Below, piece by piece: positions 45,801 to 56,457 of a DNA stretch of 64,000 bases. This stretch comes from Spodoptera frugiperda (taxonomy: Eukaryota; Arthropoda; Insecta; Lepidoptera; Noctuidae). The notes beneath the pieces were generated by a model. It saw only the letters and a list, made by a program, of their open reading frames with translations. It did no database searches and was not told where the DNA came from. A program made the position numbers and the translations under genes. How positions within the stretch are numbered: the first letter of the stretch is position 1; the number at the start of each line of letters is the position of its first letter. Location of the stretch: NCBI RefSeq assembly GCF_023101765.2, contig NC_064218.1:10788001-10852000 (forward strand), given 5' to 3'.

Positions 45801-48800
45801 TGAAATCACAAGTATGTCAACAAGCCCACAACCACCCGTGCATTAAAGGAGGAGATTCAACGCTGCATCAACGAAATTCAGCCACATTTATGCAGAATGG
45901 TCATGGCAAATTTCAACAAAGCCGTGAGGCCATTTGTCCGATGTGTTATTCCATATATAACCCTATCCTATGTACTTTACGAGTCAATAAAAATATAACT
46001 ATCAAAAGACTAAAAACGGCGTTTTCTATTTAATTCAAATCTTGCGTTAATTTTGGGACACCCTATATATTATTTAATCATTTTATTCACTGTAATAACT
46101 ACTGCAATATCATTCGCAAACAGCGAATATAGTTAGTAACATTTGGTAGATCATTAATGCATAACAGAAATAATAATGTTCTTGTTATACTATCTTGTTA
46201 TTGATTCTTAATAACGTCAGATTTGCATAAAACATATTATTCTTCGAATTTATTTTAGTTATTGTCGCATATTGCGTTCTATTTGAAAGGTAAACTATGT
46301 ATCTACTTCAGTGCTACGTGAAACCCGTACATTACATATTTACTTATCAGAATATTGTGGTTAACAAAATCGAAAGTTTTGCTCATATCGAAAAACATAG
46401 CAAAGAAGTATAAAATAGATACTATATAACTTAAAACCTTTTAAAAAAATAATTAAGGTAGTTAGCAGGTAAAACCAAAACTATCGATATGACCTAGGTA
46501 TCTAGTTTAATATTGAGATGTTTTGGTGATATATTTCCTTAGGCATCCATCCAGATCTGTTCTCCTCAGCCACCAAAGGTTAAGCATCTCCTTTTTTATA
46601 GTTACAATTTATTATTAACTAGCGACCCGCCCCAGCTTTGCATGGGTGCAATGGTGATATATTATACCTGTATTATACATAAAAACCTTCCTCATGAGTT
46701 ACTCTATCTATTAAAAAAACCGCATCAAAATCCGTTGCGTAGTTTTAAAGATTTAAGCGTTCATAGGGACATACAACATGACAGAAAAAGCGACTTTGTT
46801 TTATACTATGTAGTGAAGTGATAGTACCGTATCAATACTTTGCCGGATCAATAAATATCAAAAGTATGTACTTTGTTAGTAGGTAGCCATTTTAAATAAT
46901 AAAATAACTTGATTATGAATTAGCATAGGTGACGTAAATGAAACTACGTAGTTATTTTATTTCGATTAATTTATCTCGTGTGGTTTTAAATCAGATGCCA
47001 CCAGATTTTCCGGTAAGTCAAAACTTAAAAAAATAAAAACTCTCAATTTACATAAAATGAGATCACGATCATTTATAATCATAATATTTAACATAAAAAT
47101 AAATAAAAAATCGAAATTGATATTATTAGCGGTTCATCATGGCTAATAGTTCATTAAAAGTCAAAGTCAAACTAAATATAATGTAAACAGAAATCTTAAA
47201 TGTTACATAATTTATTATGTCGTATAATGTCACATCCAGGGACTTAAAGGTTACACGTGATATTTCGTTTATTTTAATTAGGTAGGAAACCACCGAAGCT
47301 GTGGTGATATATTTCTACTCGAGATATTGGTATGCTACATTTGTATAATGTATCCATTAATTCACATAGTATAACCCTCGCATAGATGACTCCTACCTAT
47401 ATATTTCACAAGTACACTCTTGTTATCCTATAAAAAAGACAAAAAGGTCTGAAAAACAAAGATATATTACACTAACCCTTAGTAACTTACGATGAGATAA
47501 AAGATTCGATCTTTTTATAATAACTTATTACTGTAGTGAGAAATACTAACCTAAAAGTCACGGTTTACTCACAAAAATTAATGTAGAAAAGTTCTACTAG
47601 TTTCGAGTCACAGAGGGACTCTACATCATGAGCGGCGTGCGCAGACGTGGTGACGTCGCGCAGCCTATACTCAATCCTATCTTTCTAAATGTTTTTTTTT
47701 TGCTTTGCTTTAGCGAGCGAGTACTACAAAATGCCGGCCCTGTACGGGCTGGACAACTACGAGACGTGCGTGGTGGAGCCAGGGTGGAGCTACTGTATGG
47801 TGGATGTGGATTTACACAAGGGTAGCAATCCTGAGCTCATGAGGATGATACAGGTAACAAGGAACATAATAACATTTATTTTTGTGGTATAAGCCGGTAA
47901 AGGAGCAGACGGATCACCTGATGGTAAGCAATCGCCGCCGCCCTGAACACCAGAAACATCAGAGGCATTACAAGTGCGTTGCCGGCCTTTTGGGGGTTAG
48001 GATTTAAGAATTATTGGGGAATCGGGGATTAGGAAGAGGGATAATTGAGCCTCGGGTAACCTCGAAACACAACGTAAGCGTTTTTTCACGTCGGTTTTCT
48101 GTGAGGCCGTGGTATCACTCCAGTCAAGCCGGCCCATTCGTGACGAAGCATGGCTCTCCCACACTTAAAATTCAAGAACAATTCCAAAGTTTAGGATAAA
48201 ATTATATTTGATTTCAACATTCTCTTCAGCCTTTCGACAGTAACACGGAGTTTAGAATTTGTGCCCATTACATGCTAATCCAATTATCACCAAAATTGTA
48301 TAGTGAGTGCAAGAAACTGAAATAAAAAGTGTAAAAATAAAATAAAAAAGTATGTGTGTATGAACGTCAATATACCTTGAGACTTGTCAATCGATGCAAA
48401 AACTATCATTATGCAAGAATAAACAGATGTCTTGTGTCACTAATTATCATTTCAAGAAATGCGTTTGTGATACGATATTGACAGAAGTAGAATTTAATTA
48501 TTCCTTTGTTTGTTCGCCCTACAATTATTCTAGTAAGCTATGTAATTGTATCAACAAACGTAAATACATACGATAATAAAAAAACGGTTCACTTCCGAAC
48601 TTGTCTATTGTGAACATCTTCATTTTTTATTACAATTATTATTTAAAAGGTTATCATTGCTAGGATAAAAAGTAGCCTAAGTATGTATTATTCCAGACTA
48701 TTATCTACATCCAGAAAGATATTTAAATTTTATCCAAATCCAAATTATAACTTACAAACAAACAAGCTACACTTTAGAAAGAGCACCTATCTTCACTGAC

Positions 48801-51800
48801 AGACAGACTGACGGACAATTCAATTTAACGTTTCAAAAGTGATTAATTAAGGATTAATTGAAATACATACTTTGAGTTTGACTTTACTCGAATATCCTCA
48901 GAAAAGTATTACATTGATAATATTATGTCAAGATTTCAGGTTTTTCAGTGACATAGAACGTACCATTACATTAAGTAAAAAAAGATTAGAAGAATTTTCT
49001 TTATTATCTGCCGTAAGCTATAGGGCTAGCGATTAAAAGATTAACGTAATTATCAAGTCAGTAGCCTAAGTAAATATATTGCTACCGAGGTTTGCTGTTA
49101 TAATAGTTTCTCGTTATACATAATTACATGTTTACGAGCTGTTTTCCTGATGATTAATGGGAAAACCGGTAGTGCTTTCTGCAAACGTTTATAGCAACTA
49201 TTAAAACACGTGTAGGAATTAAGCCATACATATATTATGTGTATACTTAAATGACCTTAAAGGCTGGCATTTTAAGGTGTTTTTTTTACTAAATAGTATT
49301 TATGGCATTGATATCTAGTGATAGCAAGGTTTTTTTTATCGTCACGCCTTTTATTCTAGCCTTTTGCCATATACCGGGCACATTTCCGGATTCCGTGCTA
49401 CTACTGAGAAATTTTCGAAAAACCGAAAAGAACCTAGTAATACTTCGCCCGACGCGGGAAACAAACCCCTTGCCCGGCAGTCACACTCGACCAATGAAGC
49501 AGTCTTGTGAAGTAATACGGTGGTGTATCTTGATATATTTATTTAATTCAAATGACATAGGACTACTGAAAAAAATGATTTAAATTGTTGTTAATATGTG
49601 CACTATGCACCTTGTTACATCACTTAGAAGAGAATTAAAAGATTCAACTTTATAGTTTTAGAAGAAAATTCTAAATACTAATGTCCTAAAGTATTGCTAT
49701 TGTTATAGATATTCATAACTTACAGTTAAATAGACCAAGTAATATAACTATAACCGTAAACTATAACTTTATTACAACTGGTTAAGTACTTGTAATAAAT
49801 ATATTGATAGAGTATAATTAAAGTAACTGGTTTTGTCTTGTCATATTATACTACATTCTTACATTGACATAAACTATTAAATTGTTAATTAATCAACGAT
49901 TCAAGAATGCGTTAATTCGAACTTCTTGACTACGGATACAAAATAGAATAGAATTTTAACATTAGGATTTTCTCCTGTGTCGTGGGTGCGTTTACATACA
50001 TACAAGTTCACATGCACATGACACCCAGACCCGAAACAACATTTTGTGGATCACACAAAGAGTTGCTCCGTGCGGGAATCCAACCCGCTACACGTTGTGT
50101 CATCTAGAAACATCTTATTAAATCTACAATTATTCTATTTTTAATTGTTTCAGGAATATTCAGATCACAGAATGAAACACTTCAACCACACACAAATACA
50201 CCGAGGCGTATGTGTCACACACACTTGTAGAGAATTTATAAGAGATTCTCACGCAAATGAAACATCGGACCTAAGTGAGGTCCTTGAGGCATGCCTCAAT
50301 AAATCCTTATATTCACAGTATGGGCTTGAAGGTAGACTAGCTAATGTACACTATTGTAAGAAGGATGGAGATAAAGTGATCATAGATAATGGTGATATTG
50401 CCATGGCTGTGGTTTATGTAGTTTTAATTGTGCTCAACGCTGTCGGAAGCCTGTACGATGTCTGCGCGTATGACAAGGAAGATAAAACAGGTCCGTATTT
50501 GACTTTATAAATACATTACTAATGGTTCACTAATAATGGTTAAGTCTTCAACCATAATTAATGATGTGTCTTTTATTTCAGGGAATCCATATATTTTGGC
50601 GTTTTCAATACGCAGAAATTGGCGCAAACTGACAGCACCAAGCAATTCTGCGAGAGACCCTCGATTAGAAAGACTGAAAATATTTCATGGCCTAAGGTAA
50701 ATCTGGATGTAATACAAATGTTTACTAGTAGGACTAACACACATGCATTAGACTGACTTTTATTTCCCAAAATCATCTAAATGTATCGTCTCATTTTCGC
50801 TAGTTATATTTTACATTTCGTGTAATAAGAGTTAACATATTGTATTAATATTCAACAATTGTTTTCTTTTTCTTTCAGGGCCATGACAATGTTTTGTGTG
50901 CTCTTCTCGCACACGACTCTTGTTATGTCGTTTTCATATGTAGATAATCCACTCTACATTGAGACGGTAAGCTTTTTACATAAAATACATAACCATAAAC
51001 CACTAAATAAAGAAAAAAAACTACATGCCTATTAGATCAACGTGACAAGCAGTTAATTTTTGTTCAAAATAAAAAGAACTCTAATCTTAATTTAAATAAG
51101 GTAAAAAATAAAAAATCATATAGATAATTGAGGAAAATAAGTTATTATAGTGTACATACGTAAATGTAGGTTCTTCACCTGCAATTATGTGCATACATAC
51201 ATACAATTATAACATAACCTTGCCCCCTACAAACTTTGCACCCCATCCCATTGTTTTTATTTAACACGGTTGTTACGACAGTAATTAGATCATTTTCTGT
51301 AATTATGTCAACACGAATAATTCGCTCAAGTAATTGTCTATTCTGTTCATTCTTGGATTTGAGTTGCTGCGTAACATAAATGAGGTTCTTGGACATTATA
51401 ACCCTTAGTTCAGAAGGGGACCTCCTGTGGTTGATATGATGATTGTGATAATGATGATAAAGGAACAACCCTACAGACTGACAGACTATTATTTATTTCT
51501 TTTTTTGTTGACGGTTCAAAAGTACCTAAGTATTTATGGTTTAATAGGAATAAATGATTTGACTTTGACTTTGACCTGTATGGATTCCACAAATGCTTTT
51601 TCTGGGTCTGATAGTATTGAAACTTATGTCTTAAAGTGTATTTGTTTCAGGCATACGACGATCCTCTAAAACAGATCCTCTTCAACGGCAGCTTGGTGAC
51701 TCACACCTTCTTCGTGATGTCCAGCTTCCTGCTTGCCTACAACTTCCAGCTGTACGCAGAAAAACACAAACCCAGCTGGATACAACTGCCGAAAGGGATC

Positions 51801-54800
51801 CTTTTGAGATGGCTACGGTGAGCTAATTTGATTATCACGAGCATTTTTTTCATACTGTTTCATATTGTATTAGATTTATTTCCAACAAGTTTTACAGCTT
51901 CCTGATTCCAGTGTTCATAATTGTTTTTAAACACCAAAAAAGTGTTTCTTTACTTTATACTTGAATCTTCATTCTCTACTAAGCAGTAGTAACTACTATT
52001 TCAACGTCTTAAATAGCTGGCGCAGGAGTGATAATTATCATTTATACATATAATAATACGAAGAACATATTTTTAGGTTTCTATATTTGTTCTATCAATT
52101 TTTTTCCCTTATTTCCAGCCTAACTCCTACGTACGCTCTGATAATGTTCTCTATATCGACGTGGATGCGCCATGGCTACCAGGGTCCGCTGTGGGGCCTG
52201 GTGGTGTCCAGCGAGGCGGACGCGTGTCGCCAGTACTGGTGGGCACAACTGCTCTATATCAATAACTACGTGTACGACGATGCCTTCTGCATGCCCCAGA
52301 CATGGTAAGATTCATGAAACACTTTTATTATTCTTCTAGATACGTTAGCTGCGGTTTTTTTCTTTCATTTTTCTCTGTAAGATATTACCACATCATCAAT
52401 GCCCCTCTGTTTTATTGTACGCACGAAATAATTAAAATTTATTCAAACAATTTTCAATTAATACATTTAACAGGTTTTTGATAAAAAAAAATAATGAGAC
52501 TGGTTTTTGTAGACTTTGATTTTCAAAGCGAAAATTAGTTTTTTTTATAATGATTTATTTTATGATGATGATATAACGCATCAAGGCAAATAAATCCAGC
52601 GTATCCTTTTCAAAAAAAAAAATCTAATCTCGTAAACATTCAGGTTCTTTAATTCAATTCAATTAATTTCATGTTCATTAATTCAATTTGATATTTTTAA
52701 TCTCCTATGACACAGCTCGTTATAAGGAAACTTAGCTCAGAAGTCACAGTTCCAATATAAACTTGTTCAATGATCATAATATCAGCCACGAGAAGTCCAC
52801 TGATGAACATAGGCCTCCCCCAATGACTGATGACGATGATGAGGATGAACTAGTCTACCTGGAGATATCTGAAGATAGACTTGTTCTATATCTTTGATGA
52901 TACTAATTTCATAATCCCCAGGTATTTAGCATCAGACACACAGCTGTTCTGTCTAGGGCTACTCGTGTGTCTGGTAGCTCGCAAGTGTAAGACGCGAACC
53001 ATCCTCCTGTCGGTGTGGTTCGTCATAGCTCTCGCTATAGTGGCTGGTCAGACGTACTTCCAGGACTTGGACGCCGTCGTCATTCAGGCACCAGAGTAAG
53101 TGATTGTTATTATGTTATATATTTTTTTAATATTTAATATAGTTAAAACTAGTTCATATAATGACATAAAGCTTCCAGTCTTCAATCAGAACATTTCCTA
53201 TAGTACATGCTTTTGTCTATTAATGGTTGCATACATCGACTCCTTTTTTTTTGAGGGAGGAAAATCATCCTTTGACTTTTCCCGTCTTGAGTGAGGCGGG
53301 AGGGAGTGTCTTACTGACCAAAAACTACCCCGTTCCATCTCCTGCTTTGAACCGGAGCCCCGGTAGTCTGTTACGTTGACCGCAGCTCCGGATACATCGA
53401 CCCCTTCAATTGTTTGACGTAAAGGAGTAACAAACAAACAAACATAAAAACTTCGCAATTATTACATTAGTATAGAATATTTCCCTACCACCAGAGCGTA
53501 CCGCAACCTGTACGCGACGGACGCCACGTTCCGTCTGCTGTACGCGCGCGGGCACACCAACATGTCCACCTACATCCTGGGCATGGCGGGCGGGTTCCTC
53601 GCCTACCGCTGGCAGAACGGGAAGGACATGGACAAGTACAAGGTCAGTGCTTTTAAAAAACGTTGGTACTCTGCTCTTCGTATCCAACCACTACCAGTCA
53701 CCTTGCGGATATCGTAACTCCACCTAGCTGGAGGGCGGCCTACACTACGCTTGCTTAGACGCAACTCTTTGTGTGATCCACAAATGTGTGTTTCGGCTCT
53801 GGATGTTATGTATCTATATGTGAACTAGTATGTTTGTAAACGCACCCACGATACCGGAAAAAACCTTAGTGTGGGGCAACGTTTTCTTTTTAAATAAAGC
53901 CTAATTAAATATTGACCAATATCTTTTCACTTTACAGAAGTACCGTTTTGTGGTGTGGTTGGTATTCCCGCTGGGTCTGGCGGTGATCCTCTCTGGAGGT
54001 TTATTCTACTCCGACGGCGAGAGGGCGCCCGTCCTCCTCAGAGTGCTGTACGCCACCCTTTACAAGCCTTTGTTCCAATTCCTGATGGTATTACTCATTC
54101 TTGCCTGCGTCTTCAAAATTGAATGTAAGTAAATCTTTAATATTTTAATCGGAACCTATTTCATACCAAATAGCCTATTCGCATAACTTTTAATGTGATA
54201 CTCACTTTACTCTAAAAAGTATAATCTATGACAACTTCTAGGCCACAATTGAGAATCCCAAGTACTTAAAATTTAATAATATTTTGCCCAACCATAGCAC
54301 TGTGATTATTTTGTCAACCATTTAAATTAACAATGAAAGTTTTTAAAATATTTTTATAGTCTTTGACGGCGGAATAGATTTTTTATCCTACCTAGCTGAC
54401 CCGGCAAACTTTGTACCGCCTCAAACATTTAGTTCTCACTTTTTAAATCATCTCTGGACTTCCACAAATAATTCAAAACCAAAATTTGCCAAATCAATGC
54501 ACCCATTCTCGAGTTTTAGTGAGACTAACGAACAGAAATTGATATTTAAAAAATAGAGGTAATCATAGAATCATGCAATTGCTCAGTATATTTTTTACAA
54601 TGAAGCCGTACTGACCAATATTATTTTAACACGTCAAACGCCATGGGGGACACCATGTGGGCCCCGCTAGCGGAGGAGTTGCCTTCACCAGTTTTCTATT
54701 GGCAGTCAAAGACTTAATAAGAAGCTAAACATTACCTTTATACGGCAGCGACGTACCGCTGCCTGCTGGAGTGGCGCGGCTGGGCGTGGCTGGGCCGCGT

Positions 54801-55563
54801 CACGTACTGCGCCTTCCTGCTGCACACGCTGTTCCAGCGCGGACTCATCGGCGCGCAGCTGCAGCTCGTGCACATGTCCGACTACTCCGTGGTATGAATA
54901 CTATACTGCTGCTTATTATAGACTAGCAAACCCTACGAACTCCGTTTCACCGCCAATAATTTTCCCTGTTTTTCTGCTTTTCTCCTGATTTTTTCCTGAA
55001 TATTCTATAAACCTCACGCAGCCCAAGACCTTTCCAACGAATCCAAAACCGTGGAAATCGGTTCGTGCGTTTTAGAGTTATAGCGTCAAGAAGGAAAACC
55101 CGACTTATTTTTATATTATAAGTAGATTAGTATCAAGGTAGCGCAACGTAACTGCAATATATTAATAATTTAATATGAGACACACTAAATTAACTTCAAA
55201 TCTCAGTTCAAATGTTTGAAGAAAATGCTCTACTAGTTTCGAGTTACAGAGGGGCTCTTCATCATCAAATATTTAGCCAACATTTATTAGAGATTGAATA
55301 AATGGACGCACTAGTACCATCGTTGTCTGTCACAGACAGTCTGTTGTTTTTTTTTTATTATGGGATAAGCTAATAAAGTAGGCGGATGGATCAGGTGATG
55401 GTAAGCAATCGGCGCCGTGCATAGACACCCGAAGCACCAGTGGCGTTACAAGTGTATCGCTGGCCTTATAGGGATTAGGAATTTGAGGGTTGTTAAGTAT
55501 CGGGGATTGCGGAGGGGGGTAATTGGGGGTGTCCGTATTTCATAAATTTATATGCTTTAATAA

Positions 55564-55599
<36 letters not shown>

Positions 55600-55916
55600 A
55601 CGTCACGCCTTTTATCCCCGAAGGGGTAGGCAGAGGTGCACATTACGGCACGTAATGCCGCTATACAATGTACACCCACTTTCCCCGTTATAAGTCCCAT
55701 GTAATAGGGGGTGAGACTATTGCTATATCCTGGCTTTAATAACTATGTATTTCCTACAATTTACAGATGATATTACTAGCTGCGAGTATCTTCTTGACAT
55801 ACATGTGTGCGTGTGGCCTGTGGCTATGTGTGGAGGCCCCTATGGGCGGCATCATTAAAGCCGCACTCACGCCCTCTCGCGACGACACGGACAAAGAAGA
55901 CACTACTAAAGTGTAA
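36824..55916 (+). CDS. NRF-6-like membrane acyltransferase, complete (12 exons)
   Basis: 'Nose resistant to fluoxetine'-type protein: extracellular NRF domain followed by a multi-pass acyltransferase-3 domain. Exons: 36824-36893, 47714-47853, 50154-50490, 50582-50696, 50879-50966, 51651-51817, 52119-52304, 52922-53095, 53495-53642, 53938-54124, 54749-54891, 55767-55916. All junctions are GT/AG and keep phase; total 1905 nt, 634 residues plus TAA. Exon 1 is a signal peptide. Exons 2-3 carry the NRF cysteines (YETC, SYC, RGVC, HTC, EAC, HYC) and a first membrane segment. Exon 5 has the conserved H (LRAMTMFCVLFSHT), exons 6-7 the R-W-L-R-L-T-P-x-Y motif. Many hydrophobic helices follow. Homologues in worms act in lipid/drug uptake; the substrate here is unknown. 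The tail is short and polar (DDTDKEDTTKV). Confidence 0.88.
37638..37721. repeat. Foldback element
   Basis: 'cataaatgtgaaaggctgcc' and 'ggcagcctttcgaacatttatg' are inverted, with about 40 nt between. Confidence 0.65.
38876..41434 (+). mobile_element. 5'-truncated CR1/Jockey-like LINE
   Basis: Non-LTR retrotransposon with an APE-type endonuclease. The copy starts inside the endonuclease domain (LLGDFNAHHQEW, 38932 onward; later SSDHCLV) and keeps the reverse transcriptase through the C-terminal region, a 3' UTR and a short A-rich tail after 41420. It lies in intron 1 of the NRF-6-like gene, same strand. Related 3' ends at 27058-27175 (+) and 31890-32107 (-). Clade assignment (CR1 versus Jockey) is by general look only. 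Confidence 0.82.
38881..41362 (+). pseudogene. Endonuclease/reverse transcriptase ORF of the LINE, broken
   Basis: First frame 38881-40575: partial endonuclease, then RT blocks SGPDGIPAVVL, NYRPIS, YGFRHNRST, SLDISKAFDRVWH, GVPQGSVLS and FGYADDSTVV, ending at TAA 40573-40575. Homology continues in a different frame from about 40575 (VERLNSSLKAVSDWG) to TAG at 41360-41362. The break just after YADD probably reflects a small deletion. With the missing 5' end this makes the copy inactive. Confidence 0.82.
41704..42259. mobile_element. Element with perfect 210-bp inverted repeats
   Basis: Arm 41704-41913 is, by eye, an exact reverse complement of 42050-42259, separated by 136 bp. The outer ends read atcccatcaaaaacatcctg / caggatgtttttgatgggat. 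No ORF and no obvious target duplication. Superfamily unknown. Confidence 0.85.
42774..42820. repeat. Hairpin
   Basis: 'aataactttgtaatcccata' and 'tatgggattacaaagttatt' are complementary around a few A/T bases. Confidence 0.65.
43195..43214. repeat. Short GC hairpin
   Basis: gggggcac-tgcc-gtgccccc: an 8-bp stem with 4-nt loop in otherwise AT-rich intron. Confidence 0.45.
44745..44852 (+). repeat. SINE family A fragment
   Basis: 'atatggcaataggctcaccc', 'tattacatgggacttataac', 'gtacattgtacagtgg', 'cgtaatgtgcacctct' in sense orientation; the tRNA head is missing. Confidence 0.6.
45538..46063 (+). mobile_element. Internally deleted Tc1/mariner-type element
   Basis: Terminal inverted repeats of about 32 bp (gggtgtcccaaaattaacgc / gcgttaattttgggacaccc). 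Inside, ATG at 45649 opens M-E-R-Y-T-I-E-Q-R-V-F, a transposase N-terminus. After about 20 residues the sequence jumps to the end of the DDE domain (SRFGDQNWPLRSCDLTPLDF, LWGYLKSQV). Most of the transposase and at least part of the catalytic triad are gone, with frame disruptions. Confidence 0.8.
47714..47853 (+). CDS. NRF-6-like gene, exon 2
   Basis: Acceptor ttgctttgctttag, donor GTAACA. It reads SEYYKMPALYGLDNYETCVV, then W-S-Y-C and ELMRMIQ, the start of the NRF extracellular domain with its first two cysteines. Ends in phase 0 before exon 3 (EYSDHRMKHFNH). Confidence 0.88.
47886..48172 (+). repeat. C-family dispersed repeat in NRF-6-like intron 2
   Basis: 'cacctgatggtaagcaatcg', 'gcattacaagtgcgttgccg', 'ggggaatcggggattaggaa', 'cacgtcggttttctgtgagg', 'catggctctcccacactta'. 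Confidence 0.7.
48825..48890 (+). repeat. TTTGAC-tailed short repeat
   Basis: 'acgtttcaaaagtgattaat', 'aaggattaattgaaataca', then tttgagtttgacttt. Confidence 0.5.
49319..49506 (-). repeat. SINE family A
   Basis: 'atcgtcacgccttttattc', 'gccatataccgggcacattt', 'ctactactgagaaattttcg', 'acttcgcccgacgcgggaaa', 'actcgaccaatgaagcagtc' (antisense tRNA head). Confidence 0.65.
49961..50100 (-). repeat. SINE family B, head truncated
   Basis: 'attaggattttctcctgtgt', 'cgtgggtgcgtttacataca', 'acccagacccgaaacaacat', 'agagttgctccgtgcgggaa'. Lies 54 bp upstream of exon 3 of the NRF-6-like gene. Confidence 0.7.
51500..51577 (+). repeat. TTTGAC-tailed short repeat
   Basis: 'gacggttcaaaagtacctaa', 'ggtttaataggaataaatga', 'tttgactttgactttgacc'. 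In the intron before exon 6 of the NRF-6-like gene. Confidence 0.55.
53240..53395 (-). repeat. D-family repeat
   Basis: 'gggaggaaaatcatcctttg', 'gtcttgagtgaggcgggagg', 'cttactgaccaaaaactacc', 'accggagccccggtagtctg'. Confidence 0.65.
53759..53897 (+). repeat. SINE family B, 5'-truncated
   Basis: Starts at 'gcaactctttgtgtgatcca'; body 'gaactagtatgtttgtaaac', 'aaccttagtgtggggcaacg', tail in T/A. Just upstream of exon 10 of the NRF-6-like gene. Confidence 0.65.
55345..55530 (+). repeat. C-family dispersed repeat
   Basis: 'gatcaggtgatggtaagcaa', 'gtggcgttacaagtgtatcg', 'gtatcggggattgcggagg', 'gggtaattggg'. Confidence 0.6.
55567..55735 (-). repeat. SINE family A 3' part with (AC)n tail
   Basis: A pure ACAC run (55567-55599) leads directly into 'aacgtcacgccttttatccc', 'gaaggggtaggcagaggtgc', 'aagtcccatgtaataggggg'. 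The dinucleotide run is the SINE's own 3' tail, as at 16060. Confidence 0.65.
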
Positions 55917-55921
55917 ATAAA
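55916..55921 (+). terminator. Poly(A) signal of the plus-strand NRF-6-like gene
   Basis: AATAAA beginning on the last base of the TAA stop, which implies a very short 3' UTR unless a later site is used. AAATAAAGG near 56003 is an alternative. Confidence 0.45.
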
Positions 55922-56142
55922 ACTAATAACTTAATACTATGTTTTTATTTTATTTACCCAACAATTCTTATTAATATAACTTAAGTTACTACTCCTTAAT
56001 AAATAAAGGAATTTCTAACATTTGATTGGACTTATGTACAAAGGTTTTCCTACACCATAAATACAATTTTATTAATCTACTTACGTATTTAGTTGAGCAG
56101 AAGTAAATACAAACACGTTCCGTGTATCAGTATTTTTTGTAA

Positions 56143-56340
56143 GGTACAAGCCGGTAAACGAACCGGCGGATCACCTGATGGTAAGCAATCGCCACCGCCC
56201 ATGGACATCCGAAGCATCGGTGGCGTTACAAGTGTGTTGCCGGCCTTTTTGGACTGGGAATTTATTAAGGTTTGTGGGGAAATCGGGAATCGTGAAGATT
56301 GGGGAGGTGGGTAATTGGGCCTCCGGTAACCTCACTCTCA
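56143..56340 (+). repeat. C-family dispersed repeat between the two convergent genes
   Basis: 'cacctgatggtaagcaatcg', 'ggtggcgttacaagtgtgtt', 'ttgggcctccggtaacctca'. It occupies about a third of the 541-bp gap between the two stop codons. Confidence 0.65.
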
Positions 56341-56361
56341 TGATGTCAAACCCTATCATGT

Positions 56362-56367
56362 TTTATT
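56362..56367 (-). terminator. Candidate poly(A) signal of the minus-strand NRF-6-like gene
   Basis: The minus strand reads AATAAA about 90 nt past the TGA stop at 56460-56458. Confidence 0.35.
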
Positions 56368-56457
56368 ATTCTAATCATAGTCTAACATCACAATTTGTTC
56401 TCATAAATACCTATAAAGTTCAAGCCACACATTGGCACTTGAAGATTCCACTAGACC

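Larger units (their letters stand above)
36894..47713 (+). other. 10.8-kb intron 1 of the NRF-6-like gene
   Basis: Filled with mobile DNA: foldback 37638-37721, LINE 38876-41434, 210-bp inverted-repeat element 41704-42259, hairpins at 42774-42820 and 43195-43214, SINE A fragment 44745-44852, deleted mariner-like element 45538-46063. A dispersed-repeat scrap lies near 46611-46700 (agcgacccgccccagctttg). 42260-42770 and 43220-44740 show nothing recognised. Confidence 0.55.

Noticed and set aside
55567..55600. Independent (AC)n microsatellite
   Set aside because: It is the 3' tail of a SINE A copy, as at 16060, so not counted separately.
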